In this document: piece by piece, positions 1 to 6,705 of the stretch | How the letters are laid out: each line of letters starts with the position of its first letter | How positions within the stretch are numbered: position 1 is the stretch's first letter | DNA from: Desulfuromonadaceae bacterium GWC2_58_13 | Lineage (GTDB): Bacteria; Desulfobacterota; Desulfuromonadia; Desulfuromonadales; Trichloromonadaceae | Direction: 5' to 3' | Assembly: GCA_001825565.1 (NCBI GenBank) | Contig: MHXM01000091.1 | Coordinates: 8,029 to 24,281, forward strand | DNA length: 16,253 nucleotides | Position numbers and translations under genes: made by a program | The notes under the pieces: model-generated | The model's database searches: none | Told to the model about the DNA's origin: nothing | What the model saw: the letters and a program-made list of their open reading frames with translations, nothing else

Positions 1-145
1 CCTCGACGGCCTGGACAAGCGCCTCTCCCCCGAAAAATTGCGCCGGATTCTGACCGTGCGCCGCGAGGGCTCGGCGATGCCCTCCTACGCCCACCTGACC
101 GAACCCGAGCTGGCCGCCCTGCTGAACTACCTCAAAACCCTTTAG
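1..145 (+). CDS. c-type cytochrome, C-terminal end only (partial)
   Basis: The reading frame enters at the left edge (codons in phase from base 2) and gives 47 residues ending at TAG 143-145. The tail has a Met-Pro pair (SAMPSYAHL) followed by an amphipathic helix TEPELAALLNYLKTL. This is the usual end of a class I cytochrome c domain, where the Met is the distal haem-iron ligand and the last helix packs on the haem. The CXXCH haem site must lie left of the window, so the number of haems, cell location and partners cannot be judged. A periplasmic electron-transfer role is inferred from the family. The fragment could also be the haem domain of a larger fusion protein. Confidence 0.6.
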   Translation, partial: LDGLDKRLSPEKLRRILTVRREGSAMPSYAHLTEPELAALLNYLKTL

Positions 146-169
146 CCCGGGGTCGTTATTGAAAAAAAC

Positions 170-195
170 CGGCCGCTATGCTAGGTTGGCGGCCG
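170..195. terminator. Hairpin between cytochrome gene and trmB
   Basis: A 7-bp GC inverted repeat, CGGCCGC (170-176) and GCGGCCG (189-195), encloses a 12-nt loop. On the plus strand it is followed by ATTATAT rather than a T-run. On the minus strand it is followed by a run of seven T (plus-strand A-run at 162-168). It may end the cytochrome transcript poorly or act in both directions; no minus-strand gene is visible here to use it. Confidence 0.35.
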
Positions 196-226
196 ATTAT
201 ATCCCGCCGACAAAAGGACTCACGAC

Positions 227-928
227 ATGACGCAAAGGGTGATCGAAATCACCTCGCCATTCTTTATTCCCCGGCAATGCCTGGAAGATGGCGCAAGCTT
301 GAATGAATTGTTCGAAAAAAACCAGCCGCTGGCCCTGGAAATCGGCTGCGGCATCGGAGATTTTATCATCCAGCGGGCCGAGCAGCAGCCGGAGATTAAT
401 TTTCTGGCCATCGACATCTACAACAAGGGTTGCTACAAAACCTGCAACAGAATCGAAATGGCCGGATTGACCAACGTGCGGGTGATGCGGATCGAAGCCC
501 GCTACCTGCTGACCCATTTCGTCGCCCCCGACAGCCTGACGGCGGTCTATATCAACTGCCCGGACCCCTGGCCGAAAAAGCGCCATCGCAGCCGGCGGCT
601 GATCAACCGCGACTTCGTGCAGACGCTCCTGTATTACCTGAAACCCGGCGGAGACTTCTATTTCAGCACCGATTTCGACGACTACGGGGAGGCCGTCGCC
701 GACCTCATGCCGACCGTAGAAGGGTATGGCAACGTCCTGGTGACCGGCTTCGCCCGCAACCTGCCCGACTACCCGCTATCCAAATACATGCGTCGGTTCC
801 TGCAAAAAGGTCAGGATATCTACTTCGTTCACTACCGCAAGAAGGCCCGGGTCCGCCCCGAGGCTCTGCTGCGTCCCGCCATCGATCCGGGGTTTCGAGT
901 CCGCTGGAGCCGGGCTGAAAATGAGTAG
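227..928 (+). CDS. trmB: tRNA (guanine-N7-)-methyltransferase TrmB
   Basis: This enzyme uses S-adenosylmethionine to make 7-methylguanosine at position 46 in the variable loop of tRNAs, in the cytoplasm. The 233-residue length fits the family. The SAM-binding motif LALEIGCGIGDF lies near residues 36-47, followed by a second strand LAIDIYNKG. The family signature PDPWPKKRHRSRRL follows near residue 112. The residue before PDPWP is Cys where most family members have Phe, a mild variation. The start at ATG 227 has an AAAGGA ribosome-binding site at about 214-219. The stop codon lies inside the next gene: truD begins at 921, an 8-base overlap that implies translational coupling of two tRNA-modification enzymes. 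Identification is firm. Confidence 0.93.
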   Translation: MTQRVIEITSPFFIPRQCLEDGASLNELFEKNQPLALEIGCGIGDFIIQRAEQQPEINFLAIDIYNKGCYKTCNRIEMAGLTNVRVMRIEARYLLTHFVAPDSLTAVYINCPDPWPKKRHRSRRLINRDFVQTLLYYLKPGGDFYFSTDFDDYGEAVADLMPTVEGYGNVLVTGFARNLPDYPLSKYMRRFLQKGQDIYFVHYRKKARVRPEALLRPAIDPGFRVRWSRAENE

Positions 929-2123
929 CTACCTGACCGCGACGGTGCCCGGGACCGGCGGAACCATCAAGGAGTCGCCGGAAGATTTTCTGGTTGAAGA
1001 AATCCCTCTCTACACCCCCTGCGGCGAAGGGGAGCACTTGTACGTTCAGGTGGAAAAAGAAGGGGTGACCACCCACGACCTGCTGCATCAGCTGTCCCGG
1101 GCTCTCAAGGTCAAGGAGCGGGAGATCGGCTACGCCGGCCTCAAGGATGCCCGGGCCCGCACTCGGCAGACCGTGTCGTTCTGTGGAGTCAGGCCGGAAC
1201 AGGTCATGGCGCTCGAACTCGAGAACATCCGCATTCTCGATGCCCGCTTTCACCGCAACAAGCTGCGACTCGGCCATCTGGCCGGCAACCGTTTCACCAT
1301 CCGCGTGCGCCAGGTCGTTGCGGGCGCCCTTGATCATGCCCGCGACACGCTGCGCCTCCTGCAACAGGTCGGAGTGCCCAACCGCTTTGGGGAACAGCGC
1401 TACGGTGTGCTGGGCAACTCCCACCTGGTCGGCCGAGCGCTTTTGCGGCGCGACTTCGCCGACGCCGTCCGCCTGATCATCGGCGATCCAACCCAGATTA
1501 CCAACGAACGCTGGCGCGCGGCCGCCGAATGCTTTGTCGGTGGCGATCTCGAAGGAGCGCTGGCGGCCTTTCCCGGCCGCTTCCGCGACGAGCGGACGAT
1601 GCTGCGCGCCCTGCTCGAAGGACGCAGCGCCGAGCAGGCGATCATGGGCTATCCCCGCAAAATGCTGCGGCTCTACCTTTCGGCCTGCCAGTCACACCTG
1701 TTCGATCGGATCGTCGCCCTGCGCCTCGCCTCACTGGACATCCTGTGGAACGGCGACCTGGCCTATAAACACGACAACGGCGCCTGCTTCATCGTGCAGG
1801 ATGCCGCGGTCGAACAACCCCGGGCCGATCGTCTTGAGGTCAGCCCGTCCGGCCCGATGTTCGGCTACAAAATGACCGGCGCCCAAGGCCAGATGGGCAT
1901 CCTTGAGCAGAACTTGCTCGACAAGGAGGGATTGACCCTGGAGAGCTTCCGTCTGCCGGACGGGCTGGGCATGGAAGGGGAACGCCGAGCCTTAAGGGTT
2001 CCGATCGGCCTGGCCGAAGCCCGCCAGGAAGAAAACGACCTGCTGCTCTCCTTCGCCCTGCCCCGGGGAAGTTATGCTACGTCGGTATTACGTGAGATCA
2101 TGAAAACAGAGGATGCCTGCTGA
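921..2123 (+). CDS. truD: tRNA pseudouridine(13) synthase TruD
   Basis: TruD converts uridine 13 in the D-arm of some tRNAs to pseudouridine. The 400-residue protein has the family motif GYAGLKDARARTRQ at about residues 70-83, and Asp76 is the expected catalytic nucleophile. It also has the second signature NRFGEQRYG near residue 155, followed by the long TRUD insertion domain (about 170-330) and a return to the catalytic fold (GPMFGYKM). The start ATG 921 overlaps the end of trmB by 8 bases and has no convincing ribosome-binding site of its own, so it probably depends on re-initiation after trmB. The first residues (GTGGTIKESPEDFLVEEIPLY) match the usual N-terminus of the family, which supports this start. 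Confidence 0.94.
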   Translation: MSSYLTATVPGTGGTIKESPEDFLVEEIPLYTPCGEGEHLYVQVEKEGVTTHDLLHQLSRALKVKEREIGYAGLKDARARTRQTVSFCGVRPEQVMALELENIRILDARFHRNKLRLGHLAGNRFTIRVRQVVAGALDHARDTLRLLQQVGVPNRFGEQRYGVLGNSHLVGRALLRRDFADAVRLIIGDPTQITNERWRAAAECFVGGDLEGALAAFPGRFRDERTMLRALLEGRSAEQAIMGYPRKMLRLYLSACQSHLFDRIVALRLASLDILWNGDLAYKHDNGACFIVQDAAVEQPRADRLEVSPSGPMFGYKMTGAQGQMGILEQNLLDKEGLTLESFRLPDGLGMEGERRALRVPIGLAEARQEENDLLLSFALPRGSYATSVLREIMKTEDAC

Positions 2124-2172
2124 GGTCTGACCGACGACGCGAATGGGACATCCAGATCCAGAGGAGAGGGAC

Positions 2173-2505
2173 ATGGCAAACGAGCCGCATTCACCCCATC
2201 GAACCAACCATAACTACCGTGTCAACTTCTTTCGGCCGCGTCCCGGTTTCATGCGCCAGAAAGTCAGGTACACCTGGATTCTACTGATCCTCTGGGCCTT
2301 TTTCACCTTCGGTTTCCAGTTTCTGCTGGTTCTGATGCAGGACACCCCGGCCGGCGACAGCCGGATCACCAACACCGTCATTTTCGGATTCCCCTTGCAT
2401 TACTGGTTCAGCGGCCAATTCCTGATCGTCTGGTTCATACTGCTCTGCTTTCTATTCAACGTTTTCGTCGACAATCTCAACAAAATCCACCGGAAACGGA
2501 ATTAG
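2173..2505 (+). CDS. DUF4212 protein, putative small subunit of sodium:solute symporter
   Basis: A 110-residue membrane protein with two predicted transmembrane helices (about residues 35-55 and 78-100). The conserved features WILLILWAFFTFGFQF and FGFPLHYWFSGQFLIV are typical of DUF4212. Family members are almost always encoded just before a sodium:solute symporter and are taken to be its small partner, though their biochemical role is not settled. ATG 2143 would add ten residues, but ATG 2173 has a strong GAGGAGAGG site (2161-2169) just before it and gives the usual start MANEP, so I chose it. The stop codon is 2 bases before the symporter start, so the two are co-translated. Confidence 0.88.
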   Translation: MANEPHSPHRTNHNYRVNFFRPRPGFMRQKVRYTWILLILWAFFTFGFQFLLVLMQDTPAGDSRITNTVIFGFPLHYWFSGQFLIVWFILLCFLFNVFVDNLNKIHRKRN

Positions 2506-2507
2506 GA

Positions 2508-4034
2508 ATGGCGCCCATGGAAGGAATCAAACTGACCCCGGCGCTGTTGCTTGCCGGCACCCTCGGCCTTTCGCTGCTGGTCGGCATGATAAGCCGAACG
2601 CAGAAGGGCCAATACTACCTGGTTTCGGGCCGTTCCATCGGACGCATGGGCATAGGCGCGGCGATCGCCTCCAACTGGATGAGCGCCGCCTCCTTTCTCG
2701 GCATCGCCGGTATTTTCTACCTGCAGGGGTACATGGCCTTCGCCTATGTGGTCGGCTGGACCGGCGGCTACGTGCTGCTGCTGATTCTGATGGCGTCCCA
2801 GCTCCGCCGCTTCGGCAAATTCACCGCCCCCGAGTTCGTCGACGCCCGTTACGACTCGCCGGTCGCCCGCTGCGTGTCGGCGGTGATCACCATCCTGATC
2901 ACCCTGATCTACTGTGTCGCCCAGTACAAGGGGATCGCGCTGGTCTTTTCCTGGATTTTCGGCCTCGACTATACTTCCTCGCTTTTTCTCGGCACCCTGG
3001 TGGTCATCGGTTATCTGGTGCTGTCGGGAACCCTGGGCGCCTCGCGCAATCAGCAGTTTCAATACGGCATCCTGATCCTTTCGTTCATTGTTCCACTGAT
3101 GGTCATCGCCAAACAACTCGGCTATTTCTGGGTCTTCCCCCAGCTCGGCTACGGCCGGGCGCTCTGCGACCTGGTCCATGTTTCCAACGGGCTATCCCTC
3201 GCCCCCTGGAGCTCCGGAAGCTCCTACCAATGGATCGCCCTGTGTTTTACCCTGATGGTCGGGACCGCCGGACTCCCTCACGTTCTGTCCCGCTTCTATA
3301 CCGTTTCGAATCTGCGCGACGCCCGCTGGAGCGTGGTCTGGGGAATTTTCTTCATCGGCCTGCTGTACTGGAGCGCCCCGGTCTACGCCACCCTGGCCCG
3401 GATTTCCGAGGGGGCCAACGGTCCGGCGCTCGACCCGGAGGCGGCCCGCGCCCTGGCCGACATCATCGTCATCAAGGCGGGCGAGTGGGCCGGCCTCCCC
3501 TTCTGGCTGACCGGCATCATCTCGGCCGGCGCCATCATGGCCGCCTTCTCCACCGTCACCGGTCTTCTGTTAACCGGTGCCAGCGCTTTTTCCTACGACA
3601 TTTACTACCGGCTGATTAATCCGGCCGCCAGCGATAAAAAGCGGGTTGCCGTGGCCAAGGGAGCCACCCTGGTTCTGGCCATCCTGGTGGTCGCCCTGGC
3701 GATCAACCCCCCCTGGTTGATCGCCCAGATTACCGCCGTGGCCTTCGCCCTGGCCGGCAATACTCTGTTTCCGGTCTTTCTGCTCGGCATCTGGTGGGAC
3801 CGGACCAACAAGTACGGCGCCATCGCCGGCATGACGACCGGACTGGCCGTCACCTTCTGCGCGTTGTTGCTGGGGCCATCGGTACCGCTGATCGCCACCC
3901 TGCTCCCGGCCACCTCTTCGGCCCTGCTCGGCGCGCCGCTGGTGATTCTGGTCATGATCCTGGTCTCCCTCTTGACCCCGCCGCCACCGGAACGCATACG
4001 CCGATTCCTGGCCGAGGAAGTTCACGAATCCTGA
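2508..4034 (+). CDS. sodium:solute symporter (SSS family, VC_2705/acetate-permease-like)
   Basis: An inner-membrane cation-coupled transporter of the SSSF superfamily, 508 residues with about 13 hydrophobic helices. Recognisable stretches are YYLVSGRSIGRMGIGAAIAS, NWMSAASFLGIAGI and GTAGLPHVLSRFYTV (the conserved helix with the substrate and Na+ path), and the FSTVTGLLLTGASAFSYDIY region. The pairing with DUF4212 points to the VC_2705 subfamily. Related transporters in Geobacter (Apl proteins) take up acetate, so acetate or another short monocarboxylate is the likely substrate; this is inference. ATG 2508 is only weakly supported (GGA at 2498-2500), and ATG 2517 (MEGIKL), with AGGA at 2504-2507, is a fair alternative. 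The C-terminus is short and basic to acidic, with no extra domain. Confidence 0.88.
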   Translation: MAPMEGIKLTPALLLAGTLGLSLLVGMISRTQKGQYYLVSGRSIGRMGIGAAIASNWMSAASFLGIAGIFYLQGYMAFAYVVGWTGGYVLLLILMASQLRRFGKFTAPEFVDARYDSPVARCVSAVITILITLIYCVAQYKGIALVFSWIFGLDYTSSLFLGTLVVIGYLVLSGTLGASRNQQFQYGILILSFIVPLMVIAKQLGYFWVFPQLGYGRALCDLVHVSNGLSLAPWSSGSSYQWIALCFTLMVGTAGLPHVLSRFYTVSNLRDARWSVVWGIFFIGLLYWSAPVYATLARISEGANGPALDPEAARALADIIVIKAGEWAGLPFWLTGIISAGAIMAAFSTVTGLLLTGASAFSYDIYYRLINPAASDKKRVAVAKGATLVLAILVVALAINPPWLIAQITAVAFALAGNTLFPVFLLGIWWDRTNKYGAIAGMTTGLAVTFCALLLGPSVPLIATLLPATSSALLGAPLVILVMILVSLLTPPPPERIRRFLAEEVHES

Positions 4035-4145
4035 CGGTTCCGCCCCGGGTCACCGGAGTGCATGCACGGCCTTGCGGTTGGGCGCGACTCCATTTCATTA
4101 ACCACGCAGATTTTTTATAACAACGCTTTATTTATCGGATGCAGA

Positions 4146-5015
4146 ATGAAGTTGAGCCTGTCGGCGGGAAGTCTTTTCACGCTTCCAATGGATAAAATTT
4201 TTGAGATCGCCAGGGATACCGGGTTCGACGGTGTGGAGGTCATCATCAATTATGATTTTCAGTACCAGGACAACCTCGCCCTGGTCCGGGATCTCGCCCA
4301 AATCCTGCCGATTTTCTCTCTGCATGCGCCGTTTTTGGAACTGGACGGCTGGGGCAGCAAAATTCAGCAGACCACTCGAACCGCCGGACTTGCCCTGGAA
4401 GCAGGCATCCCGCTGATCAATTTCCATCCGCCATCATGGCTGGGGCTTGAATGGAAATTCTGGAAATGGCTCAATCGAATCGAGGATTTCCAGCGGGATA
4501 TCGGCAGTAACCAGATCCATGTCACGATCGAAAACATGCCTTGGTCGGGGCCCTTTGGGACCAACCCCTACCTGCTCTGGCAAACCTCGAAAATGATCCA
4601 GTTCATGGAAGATCGCAATCTGTTCCTGACCTTCGACACCGCCCACATGGGCTCGTCGAAAGCCAACTTTCTTAATGACTTTCATCTGTTTTACAATACC
4701 GGGCGAATGCGCAATATCCATTTTTCCGATTTCGGCTATGGCCGTGAACACCTGCTGCCGGGCCACGGCGTTCTGCCGCTCACCCGATTCCTCAACCACC
4801 TGAGGGAAACCGGTTACAATAAGACCCTGACCCTGGAATTGTCGCCGCGGGAGTTTCCAAAGCATGAAGAAGGCATCCGGGAGAGCATGCTGGAAATCTT
4901 CGGCTATTTGCAGCAGGAAACCCGGTTCCGAGACCCCCCTGAACCGGGAGGGCAAGAGGATAAACGAGGGGGGAATCAAAAGAATCGTTCAGGGAAGGAT
5001 CAGCGGACGATGTAG
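4146..5015 (+). CDS. sugar phosphate isomerase/epimerase-like TIM-barrel protein
   Basis: A 289-residue protein of the AP-endonuclease-2/xylose-isomerase-like barrel family (PF01261). Plausible metal and active-site residues line up with the barrel strands: Glu31 (GVEVIINYD), His60 (SLHAPF), His94 (NFHPPS), Glu129 (TIENMPW), Asp164 and His167 (FDTAH), His192 (NIHFSDFG), His207 (PGHG) and Glu231 (TLELSP). Substrate cannot be told from sequence: the fold covers sugar isomerases, epimerases and DNA repair enzymes. An upstream in-frame start at 4062 exists, but that stretch looks non-coding (ITTQIFYNNALF) and family members start at MKLSLSAGS. The last 30 residues are charged and low in structure and run 16 bases into the opposing universal stress gene. 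No good ribosome-binding site is seen; a GGA lies at 4137-4139. Confidence 0.82.
   Translation: MKLSLSAGSLFTLPMDKIFEIARDTGFDGVEVIINYDFQYQDNLALVRDLAQILPIFSLHAPFLELDGWGSKIQQTTRTAGLALEAGIPLINFHPPSWLGLEWKFWKWLNRIEDFQRDIGSNQIHVTIENMPWSGPFGTNPYLLWQTSKMIQFMEDRNLFLTFDTAHMGSSKANFLNDFHLFYNTGRMRNIHFSDFGYGREHLLPGHGVLPLTRFLNHLRETGYNKTLTLELSPREFPKHEEGIRESMLEIFGYLQQETRFRDPPEPGGQEDKRGGNQKNRSGKDQRTM
4921..4948 (-). terminator. Possible weak terminator of the universal stress gene
   Basis: A perfect 8-bp inverted repeat, CCCGGTTC (4921-4928) and GAACCGGG (4941-4948), with a 12-nt loop, lies 52 bases past the stop of the minus-strand universal stress gene and inside the coding region of the opposing barrel enzyme. 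On the minus strand it is followed only by TTT, so termination there would be inefficient. It may simply be GC-rich coding sequence. Confidence 0.3.
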
Positions 5016-5452
5016 ACGGAACAGCGAGCGTTCAGCGAGACCTTGGTGGAGACGCTGCCGAGAAAAGCGCGCTTGACCCGGCCGGTCCCCGAGGAGCCGA
5101 TGACGATGACATCGATAGCCTCTTGTTCGCTAAAAGCCAAGATCTCCTCGGCGGCATCACCGTATACAACCTCGACGTTCAGCGGAACTTCGGCCTCGGC
5201 CGCCGCTTTTTCGACAACGTAAAAAATACGCTTGCATTTCTCTTCCCAGTCGGAGCGCTCGGTTGCTGGCGGAGAGGGGAAGAAGTCGGTAAACGAAGGC
5301 TCCCGCGCCCCGGGAAGCACAAGAATGGCATATACCTTGCTTTTGAACCGGGTGCCCGAGGCCCTGGCCAGCCGAATCGCCTCTTCGGCGGCTTTGTCGG
5401 ATTGGGGTGAACCATCGATCGCCACCAGAATTTTTTTACTCAAGTTCAACAT
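5000..5452 (-). CDS. universal stress protein (UspA family)
   Basis: A 150-residue cytoplasmic protein covering one full Usp domain. It starts KKILVAIDGSPQSDKAAEEA, with the Asp of the first strand in place. The nucleotide-binding signature G-x2-G-x9-G-S is complete at residues 119-133 (GSSGTGRVKRAFLGS), so this is probably an ATP-binding type rather than the UspA type that lacks ATP. It ends in the usual strand SVYIVR. ATG 5452 is chosen over an upstream in-frame TTG at 5458, because TGAGG lies 7-8 bases before it. The gene is convergent with the barrel enzyme and shares 16 bases with it. Its promoter should lie in the AT-rich stretch 5453-5779. Role in stress survival is from the family; the target is unknown. 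Confidence 0.92.
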   Translation of the reverse strand: MLNLSKKILVAIDGSPQSDKAAEEAIRLARASGTRFKSKVYAILVLPGAREPSFTDFFPSPPATERSDWEEKCKRIFYVVEKAAAEAEVPLNVEVVYGDAAEEILAFSEQEAIDVIVIGSSGTGRVKRAFLGSVSTKVSLNARCSVYIVR

Positions 5453-5582
5453 GGGCAAGCCTCAGGGAACGAAGTCATGGCGACAGCGTAGCCCAACCTT
5501 TTTAATCTGTCAACCGACGCAGCGTTTACCGGCCCCGGCCAGTTCCGGAAATCTCGGATTTCGAATTACCTGACGAATAGCA

Positions 5583-5611
5583 TTGACAACCATAAAACAC
5601 TATTTTATATT
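5583..5611 (+). promoter_or_regulatory. Candidate sigma-70 promoter, upstream
   Basis: TTGACA at 5583-5588 and TATATT at 5606-5611, spacing 17, in an AT-rich stretch that contrasts with the GC-rich genes around it. It would drive a transcript with a leader of roughly 160 bases before the IclR-family gene. A better-placed promoter lies at 5707-5734, so this may be secondary. Confidence 0.4.
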
Positions 5612-5682
5612 TTATCTCAACAACTATTCTACCGGATAAATGCACAGGACATCGCGGCTTTAAGGCCGAACCCAAAAAACAT

Positions 5683-5725
5683 ATTTCGCAATATTTTCCA
5701 TAATGCTTGACATGTCTTGCGAAAT
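5683..5725. promoter_or_regulatory. 9-bp inverted repeat, candidate IclR-family operator
   Basis: ATTTCGCAA (5683-5691) and its exact reverse complement TTGCGAAAT (5717-5725) are 25 bases apart. The right arm lies between the -35 and -10 boxes of the promoter at 5707-5734. An 8-bp palindrome GACATGTC (5709-5716) touches the right arm, and CATAAT occurs twice (5699-5704 and 5727-5732). IclR-family regulators usually repress their own gene by binding such sites, so autoregulation is a reasonable inference. Confidence 0.45.
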
Positions 5726-5734
5726 TCATAATAT
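5707..5734 (+). promoter_or_regulatory. Sigma-70 promoter for the IclR-family gene
   Basis: A perfect -35 box TTGACA (5707-5712) and a 5-of-6 -10 box TAATAT (5729-5734) with 16-base spacing lie about 45 bases before the start codon at 5780. This is one of the two cleanest promoter-like signals in the window. Confidence 0.6.
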
Positions 5735-5779
5735 GGGGTGATTTTGCGCTGAACCATATCCGGAGAGGGGAAGTCCCTA

Positions 5780-6562
5780 ATGGCAAAAAAAGAAAAATCC
5801 GAATATATCATCCAGGCCGTTTCCCATGCTCTCGACCTGCTTGAGCAGTTTCACGGAGAGGTGGACGAACTGGGCGTAACCGAACTCAGCAAACGCCTCA
5901 AGCTGCATAAAAACAACGTCTTCCGCCTCCTGGCCACGCTGGAATCGCGCGGTTACATCGAGCAGAACAAGGCCACCGAAAACTACCGCCTCGGCCTCAA
6001 GTCCCTGGAACTGGGACAGACCTTCATCAAGCAGATGGGGTTGCTGCGCCAGGCCAAGCCGATTCTTGAACGACTGGTCGGCGATTGCAACGAAACCTCC
6101 TACGTCGCCATCTTCAAAGAAGGCCACGTGGTCTACCTCGACGTCGTCGAAACCGATCTGACCGTACGCGTCGTCTCCCGGGTGGGTTCCCGCCTGCCGG
6201 CCCATTGTACGGCGTCCGGCAAGGTCCATCTGGCCCACATGACCGAAGAAGAAATCCTCAATCTGCTCCCCACGAAAGAGCTGAAGAAATTCACCTCGAC
6301 CACGATCATCGACCGCGACGCCCTGATGAAAGAACTGGCCGTCGTTGCCGAACAGGGCTACGCCATCGACAACGAAGAAATGGATCTGGGCGTCCGCTGC
6401 GTCGCCGCGCCCATTCGCGATTATACCCGCCGCATCGTCGGCGCGGTGAGCATCTCCGGGCCGTCCATGCGTTTCAGCGATGAGCGGATTGAAAAAGAAC
6501 TGGTTCCGCTGGTCATGCAGGCCGGCGATGACCTTTCGACCCGTCTCGGGTTCCATAAATAG
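5780..6562 (+). CDS. IclR-family transcriptional regulator
   Basis: A 260-residue DNA-binding regulator. Residues about 10-70 form the winged helix-turn-helix (AVSHALDLLEQF, then LGVTELSKRLKLHKNNVFRLLATLESRGYIEQ). Residues about 85-258 form the IclR effector-binding domain, with typical stretches NETSYVAIFKEGHVVYLDVVE, LPAHCTASGKVHLA, GYAIDNEEMDLGVRCVAAPI and GAVSISGPSMRFS. The Cys in PAHCTASGK is common in the family. The start ATG 5780 has GGAGAGGGGA at 5761-5770. Effector and targets are unknown. The next genes on the same strand, an alpha/beta hydrolase and an acyl-CoA ligase, are plausible targets, since IclR proteins often control breakdown of acids and aromatic compounds; this is inference. 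Confidence 0.92.
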   Translation: MAKKEKSEYIIQAVSHALDLLEQFHGEVDELGVTELSKRLKLHKNNVFRLLATLESRGYIEQNKATENYRLGLKSLELGQTFIKQMGLLRQAKPILERLVGDCNETSYVAIFKEGHVVYLDVVETDLTVRVVSRVGSRLPAHCTASGKVHLAHMTEEEILNLLPTKELKKFTSTTIIDRDALMKELAVVAEQGYAIDNEEMDLGVRCVAAPIRDYTRRIVGAVSISGPSMRFSDERIEKELVPLVMQAGDDLSTRLGFHK

Positions 6563-6572
6563 TCGACACCAG

Positions 6573-6595
6573 CGCCCCCGGAAACTCCGGCGGCG
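6573..6595 (+). terminator. GC-rich hairpin after the IclR-family gene
   Basis: CGCC-C-CCGGA (6573-6582), loop AAC, then TCCGG-C-GGCG (6586-6595): nine paired bases with one C-C mismatch, 10 bases past the stop codon. It is followed by TGGTTTCATG rather than a T-run, so it may be an inefficient or Rho-assisted terminator. Confidence 0.35.
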
Positions 6596-6597
6596 TG

Positions 6598-6618
6598 GTT
6601 TCATGCCCCTCCTGAAAC
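6598..6618. promoter_or_regulatory. Inverted repeat upstream of hydrolase promoter
   Basis: GTTTCA (6598-6603) and TGAAAC (6613-6618), with a 9-base spacer, end one base before the -35 box of the following promoter. The position suits an operator. The half-sites differ from the repeat upstream of the IclR-family gene, so the same protein need not bind both. Confidence 0.3.
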
Positions 6619-6619
6619 A

Positions 6620-6647
6620 TTGACACCGCATTCCGCGATGCTACAAT
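6620..6647 (+). promoter_or_regulatory. Sigma-70 promoter for the alpha/beta hydrolase
   Basis: TTGACA (6620-6625) and TACAAT (6642-6647), spacing 16, lie about 58 bases before the likely GTG start at 6706. The AT-rich run AATTAATTC follows the -10 box. Confidence 0.55.
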
Positions 6648-6705
6648 TAATTCAAGAATTCCCCAATCAATCCAACCAATAAGACAAAATTCACGAGAGG
6701 TGCCC

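Noticed and set aside
4058..4067. 10-base palindrome GTGCATGCAC between the symporter and barrel-enzyme genes
   Set aside because: It is short, isolated and not placed near a convincing promoter; not enough to call an operator.
5777..6631. A 284-codon minus-strand frame covering the IclR-family gene, longer than that gene
   Set aside because: The plus-strand product is a complete IclR protein with a strong ribosome-binding site. The antisense product is rich in Gly, Phe, Asp and His, with no recognisable domain.
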